From assembly GCA_934277865.1 (NCBI GenBank), contig CAKQVW010000144.1, forward strand, positions 1 through 7,101: 7,101 nt of DNA, written 5' to 3'. Each line of letters begins with the position of its first letter. Position 1 is the first letter of the stretch. Origin of the DNA: an uncultured Pseudobdellovibrionaceae bacterium (GTDB lineage Bacteria > Bdellovibrionota > Bdellovibrionia > Bdellovibrionales > JAMPXM01). The notes under the pieces are model-generated. The model was not told the origin of the DNA. It saw only the letters and a program-made list of their open reading frames with translations, and ran no database searches. The position numbers were made by a program, and so were the translations under genes. Of this stretch, positions 1 to 5,267 are shown piece by piece.

Positions 1-876
1 ATCTTCTCGTTCGCCATTATTCAATATCTTTTGCCTATCAAGTCCCTGCTCTTGCGATCTGGGATGAGTGTGTTGTTGGGCGGAATTCTTGGAAACGTCA
101 CCGATCGTATCGTAAACGGCTACGTCGTCGATTTCCTTTTGATTGGCTCACCAACACGCGCGACTCCCGCATTCAACCTCGCCGACGCCTTGCAATGGGT
201 CGGCTATGCAATGATCGCAACCGCCTTGATTCGGGAATCTGAGATCCTCTGGCCGGCCGACAACACTCGAAAACGCCTTTGGGTGAATCTCAAATTTCAG
301 TTGCGATACTGCTTCATTCTGACCGGGGTCGGATTTGGATTCGCAATGATCGCAGGAGTTTTCTCCTACACGTTCCTACGAGTCACGATCATCGACTTGG
401 TTGGCAACAACGAGAAACTGCTGGAGCACTATCTTTCGCCGTTCATCTTCACTTTCATGATCGTGAGTTTCACGTTCGCCGTGGTTCTCTTTTTGGTCGG
501 GCGAGTGCTTTCCAGTCGGATCGCCGGCCCACTGTATGCCTTCGAAAAATTTATCGAGGACCTCACCAATGGACGCCCTCGACGTTTGCGGCTACGAGTC
601 GGTGACGAGTTCAAGCATCTTGAAAACATTGCCGCTCGCTTAAGTCAGCAAGTCATCGACAAGCAGCTGCTTGGCAACATGAAGGAAGAATACGTTCAAA
701 AGTTCAAAGATGAACAAATGAAGATAGGGCCGACAACAGCACCCGAAAGCGCTGTCACGAAGGACTCGACTGAGCCGGAAGCTCCTGCACCAGAAGCTTC
801 TGCAACCGGTACGGACTCTTCGACACCTCAGAACGTGATGCCGACGAACGTCACACCACTTAAGCGATCGACATAA
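1..876 (+). CDS. lspA: Lipoprotein signal peptidase (signal peptidase II) with C-terminal HAMP-like extension, 5' end missing
   Basis: The frame is open from base 1, so the gene begins upstream of the window; 291 residues are visible. Signal peptidase II is the inner-membrane aspartyl protease that removes signal peptides from diacylglyceryl-modified prolipoproteins. Seen: the two family signatures, GGILGNVTDR (residues 27-36, catalytic Asp35) and VVDF followed by FNLAD (residues 42-45 and 58-62, catalytic Asp62), with a hydrophobic segment at about 65-77. Ordinary LspA ends shortly after this. Here the frame continues for over 200 residues: hydrophobic segments at about 104-127 and 148-170, a HAMP-like stretch at about 168-218 (RIAGPLYAFEK, then RVGDEFKHLEN), a short charged helix, and a Pro/Ala/Thr/Glu-rich, probably disordered tail from about 243. 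The stop lies inside the 3' end of the converging exonuclease gene. LspA identity is firm. The HAMP call rests on motif resemblance, and its function in this protein is unknown. Confidence 0.9.
   Translation: MFSFAIIQYLLPIKSLLLRSGMSVLLGGILGNVTDRIVNGYVVDFLLIGSPTRATPAFNLADALQWVGYAMIATALIRESEILWPADNTRKRLWVNLKFQLRYCFILTGVGFGFAMIAGVFSYTFLRVTIIDLVGNNEKLLEHYLSPFIFTFMIVSFTFAVVLFLVGRVLSSRIAGPLYAFEKFIEDLTNGRPRRLRLRVGDEFKHLENIAARLSQQVIDKQLLGNMKEEYVQKFKDEQMKIGPTTAPESAVTKDSTEPEAPAPEASATGTDSSTPQNVMPTNVTPLKRST
502..660 (+). other. HAMP-like module within the LspA fusion protein
   Basis: The encoded stretch directly follows a transmembrane segment and reads VGRVLSSRIAGPLYAFEKF, then a short linker with LTNGRPRRLRLRVGDEF, then a second amphipathic helix ending QQVID. 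This fits the helix-linker-helix plan of HAMP domains: a conserved Pro in the first helix (AGPL), and a Gly-Asp-Glu-Phe start to the second helix. HAMP modules normally pass conformational signals from a periplasmic or membrane part to a cytoplasmic output domain. No kinase, cyclase or chemotaxis output domain follows, only a low-complexity tail. The boundaries are approximate. Confidence 0.65.
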
Positions 877-1756
877 CGTCCTTCACCCAATATCTCTTTA
901 CCTGTGTGAGATCACCAATCTCAGAGGCCACCAGCGTGTCGCCGTCCAACTGACGGATGACACCGACCGGTACAACATTGCGCGGTTGACCTGGGCGACT
1001 GCCGCCTTTGTACACCATTTCCACAATCTGCCGATTCGGAATCGAATCGATAAACTTTCTGATGTGCGGATGTTGCGCGACGAGGTCATCAATGGAAAAC
1101 CTGGAAAACCGCAGAGGACCAAGGTCGGCTTGCGAGCGCCGAAGCATCCGTTTCGCCAACTCTTCAACAGTCATCGACTCTGGGAACTTCTCAAAAATTT
1201 TTAAAGCCACCAAAAGACAGGCTCTCGCGTCGTCCAATGCACGGTGCGCCTGTCCGGGGTTGATTCCATAGTGTGCGACCAGTGTTTGAAGGCGATGATT
1301 AGGAGTCTCAGGAACATTCCCCTGCGCCAAAAGCGAAGTGCACACTGTCAGCTCGGGAGGCAAGGCAAGGCCTTGTTGATCCATTTGGGCTGCGACAAAG
1401 CCTAAGTCAAATTGCGCGTGGTGGGCGAGTAACACACCACCAGAAATGAAGTCCGCAAAGCCTTTTAAGACCGGACCGATTTCAGGAGCGTCCTTTACCA
1501 TTTCATTGGTGATACCGTGAATTCGGATGACCTCTTGGCTCATTGGACGAGAGGGTTTTACCAAGCTTTGAAAGGACCCAATCTCTTTGCCGCCTTGCCA
1601 CTTCACGGCGGCAATTTCACAAATTTCCGACTCAATCGGGTACTTGCCGGACGTTTCCGTATCGAAGGCGATCCACGTCACGTCTTTCCACGAAACACTT
1701 TTCATGGACTCCGCATTGGCAACTCGCTCGGCCGAATAGTGAACGTCAGGCACCAT
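860..1756 (-). CDS. DEDDh-family 3'-5' exonuclease with WYL-like C-terminal region
   Basis: The product is 298 aa. Residues about 28-190 form an RNase T / DNA polymerase III epsilon-like exonuclease domain with all expected metal and catalytic residues: DTE (Asp32, Glu34), HHAQFD (Asp117) and HRALDDA (His171, Asp176). Such enzymes remove nucleotides from 3' ends using two divalent metal ions. The C-terminal 60 residues (MVYKGG at 247-252, NVVPVG at 260-265, DGDTLVASE at 271-279, VKRYWVKDV at 286-294) resemble a WYL ligand- or nucleic-acid-sensing domain. The ATG at 1756 is chosen because it follows an AAGAAG element and overlaps the upstream stop by only 11 nt. A downstream ATG at 1708 (residue 18), preceded by GGAG at short spacing, is an alternative. 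The frame stays open upstream to 1915, but that part lies inside ychJ. It is last in a minus-strand cluster and its true substrate is unknown. Confidence 0.88.
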   Translation of the reverse strand: MVPDVHYSAERVANAESMKSVSWKDVTWIAFDTETSGKYPIESEICEIAAVKWQGGKEIGSFQSLVKPSRPMSQEVIRIHGITNEMVKDAPEIGPVLKGFADFISGGVLLAHHAQFDLGFVAAQMDQQGLALPPELTVCTSLLAQGNVPETPNHRLQTLVAHYGINPGQAHRALDDARACLLVALKIFEKFPESMTVEELAKRMLRRSQADLGPLRFSRFSIDDLVAQHPHIRKFIDSIPNRQIVEMVYKGGSRPGQPRNVVPVGVIRQLDGDTLVASEIGDLTQVKRYWVKDVMSIA

Positions 1757-2282
1757 GGCACTTCTTAAACTTTTTGCCGCTTCCGCAGTGGCAAGGATCG
1801 TTGCGACCGATTTTGGGTTCAGCGCGAACAACTGGCTCGGTTGAATGGTTGTGATGGTGCCCATCGCCGTCGTGGTGCTCATGCGACTCGCCGTCAACAA
1901 AGTACCAGCGGCCATCTAACTTCTCTTTGCGAAACTGACTCACTTCATGGTGACCGACCACTTTGCCTTTTAACTTGTAGCGGGCGTTGAATTCCACAAC
2001 GCCCTTGGTATCGCCCTCTTGTCCCGCTTCCGTTCGCAAGATCTCAAGGCCAAGCCACTCGGACTTTTGCGACCATTGCTTGACAGCGTCCTCATCAAAG
2101 TCCCCGCGCGATTCGGGCGCCAGTGTCGACTTGATGTAGCCGATCTCGGACTTCACGAACGCCGAGTACCGGGAACGCATCAATGCTTCGGCAGTTGGTG
2201 CGATCTTCTCACCGCTGAGATAAGGACCACAGCACTCGGAATAGGACTTTCCCGTACCACACGGACAAACTTCAGAACTCAT
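1746..2282 (-). CDS. ychJ: YchJ/UPF0225 family protein with two SEC-C zinc-binding motifs
   Basis: The product is 178 aa. The N-terminal SEC-C motif is CPCGTGKSYSECC (Cys6, Cys8, Cys17, Cys18) and the C-terminal one is CHCGSGKKFKKCH (Cys164, Cys166, Cys175, His176). Both follow the CxCx8C[C/H] pattern of the zinc-binding motif also found at the SecA C-terminus. Between them lies the NTF2-like core typical of YchJ (LMRSRYSAFVK at about 34-44, EWLGLEIL at 75-82, WYFVDGE at 126-132). The family's biochemical role is not established. It is longer than E. coli YchJ (about 150 aa), mainly because of a His-rich linker at residues 134-146 with seven His, which may bind metal. The ATG at 2282 has GAGG seven bases upstream and overlaps the preceding small gene as ATGA, implying translational coupling. 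The exonuclease start overlaps its 3' end. Confidence 0.93.
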   Translation of the reverse strand: MSSEVCPCGTGKSYSECCGPYLSGEKIAPTAEALMRSRYSAFVKSEIGYIKSTLAPESRGDFDEDAVKQWSQKSEWLGLEILRTEAGQEGDTKGVVEFNARYKLKGKVVGHHEVSQFRKEKLDGRWYFVDGESHEHHDGDGHHHNHSTEPVVRAEPKIGRNDPCHCGSGKKFKKCHGA

Positions 2283-2491
2283 TGAATCACCTCGATGTCT
2301 TCCTCTACAGGTAAATCACGCGGACCTGATTTTGAGTATCGTTTTGTCGCCGTTCCGTAGCCGGGCCCGTCATCGCCAGTTTTTGGCACTTCGGAGTAAA
2401 CCCCGCCGGGAGGTAATTCGCTCAAAATATAGAATTGTCCACGACTTAGGCAAACCCGCGACGACGTTCGGCCTTGAATTTTTTGCTGCAC
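2279..2491 (-). CDS. Small hypothetical protein, start uncertain, possible frameshift
   Basis: I do not recognise this protein. The frame ends in a TGA that overlaps the ychJ ATG as ATGA, which is the main reason to believe it is translated. With the GTG at 2491 it encodes about 70 residues: a basic N-terminal part, then FYILSELPPGGVYSEV and a hydrophilic, Gly/Pro-rich region ending EEDIEVIQ. It has no signal peptide or membrane segment. The start is doubtful. The GTG has AGGA only 3 nt upstream, whereas an ATG at 2502 in another frame has an ideal GGAG at 6-nt spacing but stops after 18 codons (at 2446). The two frames would join if an A6 run at 2479-2484 were one base longer. The same frame is open upstream to an ATG at 2716, but that would lie antisense to the PLD gene and is unlikely. 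Confidence 0.45.
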   Translation of the reverse strand: MQQKIQGRTSSRVCLSRGQFYILSELPPGGVYSEVPKTGDDGPGYGTATKRYSKSGPRDLPVEEDIEVIQ

Positions 2492-2551
2492 ACTTCCTGC
2501 ATAGTCAGCTCCCGCCAGAGATGTCCGAGATTGCGAGATCGACTGAAAGCG

Positions 2552-2557
2552 AAGGAG
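2552..2557 (+). promoter_or_regulatory. Ribosome binding site of the PLD-like gene
   Basis: AAGGAG lies six bases before the ATG at 2564. It fixes that ATG as the start over in-frame codons further upstream (the frame is open back to a TTG at 2474), and the protein then begins with a well-formed signal peptide. Confidence 0.85.
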
Positions 2558-2563
2558 AATTCT

Positions 2564-2680
2564 ATGCGCCTCAAAACTCATCCCCAAAAGGTCTGGAGAC
2601 TCACCTCGCGCGTCGCCGTCTCCGCCGGCCTGCTGGCGCAATCGGTCGTTGGTTTCAGTCAAGTTCCTCAGGCTCGAGCC
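2564..2680 (+). other. Sec signal peptide of the PLD-like protein
   Basis: Residues 1-39 hold positive charges at positions 2, 4, 9, 12 and 16, a hydrophobic run from about 17 to 32, and the small-residue motif Ala-Arg-Ala before Asp40. This is a signal peptidase I site. There is no lipobox and no twin-arginine motif. Confidence 0.8.
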
Positions 2681-4969
2681 GACTGGGGATTCTTCGAGAC
2701 CGGTGAACTCACGCAAAAAGAAATCTTAGCAGACTCATCGACTGGGCCGTTGAAGATCAAATCCGCCCGCCTCTTGACCGACAACGATGCTTCTTTTCAA
2801 ACGAAGCTCGATCTCATACGAAATGCCAAAAGCACCCTTCGCCTAGCTTATTATATTCTATCCAACGACCATTCTTCATCGGTGCTGATGGAGGAACTTA
2901 TTGAGGCTGCTCGTCGCGGCGTGAAGGTTCGACTTCTCCTCGACTATCACACGAACTACAAACATTTGGATTTGCTCTCGGCTTTGGAACGCGAAGGTGC
3001 CAAATCCAACAAGGGTGGCTCGATTTCGGTTGCCCTGTTCAATCGACCTAGCCGTGAAGTGATGAAAGATGCGTATTTCTTAACATCGGACTGTGACGCT
3101 TCGGCAAAGTCGGGCGACATGACGGCATGTTCAACTGACAAGCTAAAGAAGATGGAGTCTTTCTTTGCCAGTGAATCCAGCTCGAAGACGTTGAACGGGA
3201 AGATCTCAAACCTCTCTTCACCCTTCATGTCCCTTTTTCTTTCTGGTCTCTATTCGAAGAACCCAGGCGCCATTAAGGCGGCATTCTTTGAAGGCAGCGG
3301 CTTTGATCCAAAGTCTTTGCAGGGCGGCGACACTCCGCCAACTCCAGCCGAGCTGGAACAGCTGAAAGATTTCGGGCGCCTACTGTTTGATGCAAAATTC
3401 AAAGGAAGTCTTGAAGCGAAGATCAAACTCGCGCTGGCCTTCTCGATGTACGGTGAGGAACTCGATCCGGTTTATCGGGCGCTTTCCACGGTTCTCCCGG
3501 TCGAACGCGAACGCAACGAATCGGCGAAGGCCGATTGGAAACACCTGACGGACTTTTTGCACCACAAACTACTAGTCGCAGATGACACTCGTGTGCAGCT
3601 TGGCGGACGCAACATCGAGGACTCGTACCACACGCAGCCCAGCAACCTATCTGCCAAATACACGTTCATGGATACCGATATTCTCATGGAGCTACAAAAA
3701 GCCGACTCTTCGATCGGCAAGACGTTTGATCGTCTATTTGGATTCCGCGAAATGGTCGCGACTCTCGCAGAAGTCCGTCAGCACGCGCCAAACGACATGA
3801 CGCAAAACCTGAACTTCACCGCTCAGGCGATCGCCTCGTGCCAACCAGTCAAGAAGGCAAGCTTCGCGCAGTACCCAGCTTGTGTCGAAAACACTTTTGC
3901 TGGATTGCCATACCGCAATCTCGAATCGCGAATGAACGATGCCATGCAGGCGATGAAGGAAAAAGCTGCCATCTATCGCACTCAGTACCAGCCAGCAACA
4001 CTGACTGGCAGTGATGCCTTCGATGCAAGTGACCTACGTTCAATGCAAGTCACTTATATCGAAAACGTGCCCTTCAATCGTTCAAATAAAGTAGGCGCGG
4101 AGGAGCGCAAATACGGAGCAAAAGGCGAACGTGACACCCGTGACGGCAAGTCGATCCATAGCCTTTGGACACAAGGTCTGCGCAACACCTGCAAAACTTC
4201 GTATGACTCGAAGACTCGCAAACGCGTGGTTCTACATCAGGGATACGTTCTTTTCCCAGCTAATCTCTTAAGCGCCATCGGTAAGATGACAAATGGCGAA
4301 TGGGACTGCCGCTTTGTTGAAATCGTGATCCTTACCAACTCGCCTGAAACGACCGACCTGAATATCATCAACTTCTTTGCGCGACAGCAGTTGAAGGCAA
4401 CGCTCGAACAAGCGCGCAACAGCTCGGCCAAGGGCAAAGCGAGCATCCGCGTGTTTGAATACAAAAAACGAAATGACGCGATCTTGTCCCTCCACAGCAA
4501 GGTCAATATCCTTGGCGATGATGCGATCATCGGCTCGGCAAATGCTGACGTGCGAAGCTACTTCATGGATACTAACAACGGCGTCTTCATCCGCGGCGCG
4601 AAGAAGTTTACAGAAAACTATCTCTCGAAAATCGGCGCATTGATCAACGACAAAAACCAAACCGTCGAGGTCACTCAAGTTCTTACCGACACACCGTCTT
4701 CAACGATGATCGCCGAGGACATCGCCGCCATTCGAGGTATGATTGCTCAGCGCGGAAAGTCGCACCTCTTAACCCCTAATCGCGACAAGATGCTGGCAGA
4801 TCTGATAACAAAACTTCAGTCGCACATCTACAAGACATCGCGTCAGCTTCTCGATGTCCGCTATATCGAGATCCCGATGGCTGATGACTTCACTCGTGAA
4901 CAGCAGGAACGCGAACTCAAGCGTCTCGAAATTGGAGACGAGTTCAATTCGCTTCTCATGTTGCTCTGA
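2564..4969 (+). CDS. Exported phospholipase D / cardiolipin synthase-like protein (two HKD half-sites)
   Basis: The product is 801 aa. A Sec signal peptide has a basic n-region (residues 1-16), a hydrophobic core (17-32) and an ARA cleavage site after residue 39, so the protein is probably periplasmic or secreted. Residues about 78-160 match the first PLD half (AYYILSND at 95-102, RRGVKVRLLLDY at 117-128, ALFN at 157-160). HKD1 is His333, Lys335, Asp340 followed by GGRN at 347-350. HKD2 is His644, Lys646 followed by GSAN at 657-660, with Gly at the expected Asp position and Asp652-Asp653 just after. GGRNIEDSY and GSANADVRS resemble ClsC/YmdC cardiolipin synthases. Residues about 163-325 are much longer than in ClsC. 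Six cysteines (177, 189, 426, 440, 543, 582) could form disulfides outside the cytoplasm. A membrane- or nucleic-acid-directed phosphodiesterase or phosphatidyltransferase is likely; the substrate is unknown. It is divergent from the ychJ cluster and followed by a hairpin. Confidence 0.85.
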   Translation: MRLKTHPQKVWRLTSRVAVSAGLLAQSVVGFSQVPQARADWGFFETGELTQKEILADSSTGPLKIKSARLLTDNDASFQTKLDLIRNAKSTLRLAYYILSNDHSSSVLMEELIEAARRGVKVRLLLDYHTNYKHLDLLSALEREGAKSNKGGSISVALFNRPSREVMKDAYFLTSDCDASAKSGDMTACSTDKLKKMESFFASESSSKTLNGKISNLSSPFMSLFLSGLYSKNPGAIKAAFFEGSGFDPKSLQGGDTPPTPAELEQLKDFGRLLFDAKFKGSLEAKIKLALAFSMYGEELDPVYRALSTVLPVERERNESAKADWKHLTDFLHHKLLVADDTRVQLGGRNIEDSYHTQPSNLSAKYTFMDTDILMELQKADSSIGKTFDRLFGFREMVATLAEVRQHAPNDMTQNLNFTAQAIASCQPVKKASFAQYPACVENTFAGLPYRNLESRMNDAMQAMKEKAAIYRTQYQPATLTGSDAFDASDLRSMQVTYIENVPFNRSNKVGAEERKYGAKGERDTRDGKSIHSLWTQGLRNTCKTSYDSKTRKRVVLHQGYVLFPANLLSAIGKMTNGEWDCRFVEIVILTNSPETTDLNIINFFARQQLKATLEQARNSSAKGKASIRVFEYKKRNDAILSLHSKVNILGDDAIIGSANADVRSYFMDTNNGVFIRGAKKFTENYLSKIGALINDKNQTVEVTQVLTDTPSSTMIAEDIAAIRGMIAQRGKSHLLTPNRDKMLADLITKLQSHIYKTSRQLLDVRYIEIPMADDFTREQQERELKRLEIGDEFNSLLMLL

Positions 4970-5002
4970 GGAATCAGGCATAAACAGAACACGACTCTCA
5001 AA

Positions 5003-5031
5003 CGAACGGTGCCACTTCTTGGCACCGTTCG
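5003..5031 (+). terminator. Perfect 12-bp hairpin after the PLD-like gene, possible terminator
   Basis: CGAACGGTGCCA (5003-5014) and TGGCACCGTTCG (5020-5031) are exact reverse complements around a 5-nt CTTCT loop, 34 nt after the stop at 4969. The stem is long and GC-rich, as in intrinsic terminators, but the T-run (TTTTT at 5044-5048) comes only 13 nt after the stem. It may be an imperfect terminator, an mRNA-stabilising 3' end, or a repeat-type palindrome. Confidence 0.55.
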
Positions 5032-5076
5032 ACGAATTTCGCGGTTTTTACCTAGAAAATTCGAGTTAAACCCCGC

Positions 5077-5094
5077 TGAATTCTTCGGAATTCA
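5077..5094 (+). promoter_or_regulatory. Small hairpin with cUUCGg tetraloop upstream of the transpeptidase gene
   Basis: TGAATTC (5077-5083), loop TTCG, then GAATTCA (5088-5094) form a perfect 7-bp stem closed by C-G around TTCG, an exceptionally stable RNA tetraloop. It ends 77 nt before the ATG at 5172. No T-run follows on either strand, so it is not an obvious intrinsic terminator. If transcribed, it could be a 5' leader structure; its role is unknown. Confidence 0.4.
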
Positions 5095-5156
5095 AAATGA
5101 GAGGGATTTCACGCTCACCTCGTTTTGCCTCGAATTTGCACCGTTCAGCTCGAATC

Positions 5157-5162
5157 AAGGAG
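5157..5162 (+). promoter_or_regulatory. Ribosome binding site of the L,D-transpeptidase gene
   Basis: AAGGAG lies nine bases before the ATG at 5172. That start places a lipoprotein signal peptide exactly at the N-terminus. The ATG at 5097 in the same frame has no comparable site and would add 25 basic, non-family residues. Confidence 0.8.
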
Positions 5163-5171
5163 CCGGACAGT

Positions 5172-5267
5172 ATGACAAATTCCAAAACAGCCACAAAGCA
5201 AACTGCCAAAAATAGCTTCCTTCTCGCTGCGCAGTTCGTCTTCGTGATGAGCTTCATCGCAGCCTGC
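5172..5267 (+). other. Lipoprotein signal peptide and lipobox
   Basis: Residues 1-32 carry a lysine-rich n-region, a hydrophobic run (about 15-29) and Ile-Ala-Ala-Cys32. This site would be lipidated by Lgt and cleaved by LspA, the enzyme encoded at the left end of the window. Gln33 is not the inner-membrane retention residue Asp. Confidence 0.85.

Noticed and set aside
1757..1915. In-frame N-terminal extension of the exonuclease up to an ATG at 1915
   Set aside because: It lies within the C-terminal coding part of ychJ, shows no exonuclease-like sequence and would give an overlap of 170 nt; the ATG at 1756 or 1708 is more natural.
2474..2505. Possible promoter for the PLD-like gene (TTGAAT and CATAGT)
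   Set aside because: The spacing is 20 nt and the -10 match is poor; sigma factor preferences of the host are unknown, so this is not above chance.
2474..2563. Upstream in-frame extension of the PLD-like protein starting at a TTG
   Set aside because: The 30 extra residues would precede a clear signal peptide, and the ATG at 2564 has a perfect AAGGAG at ideal spacing.
2492..2716. Longer version of the small minus-strand gene starting at 2716
   Set aside because: This part is antisense to the PLD gene's ribosome binding site and signal peptide and reads like a shadow of that gene; only the part next to ychJ is supported by the ATGA overlap.
4268..4678. 136-codon open frame antisense to the PLD-like gene
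   Set aside because: It lies wholly inside a well-supported gene, has no recognisable motif, and is expected by chance in sequence of this composition.
5097..5171. Upstream ATG for the transpeptidase gene
   Set aside because: It would place 25 basic residues before a canonical lipoprotein signal peptide; the ATG at 5172 has AAGGAG and fits the lipobox.
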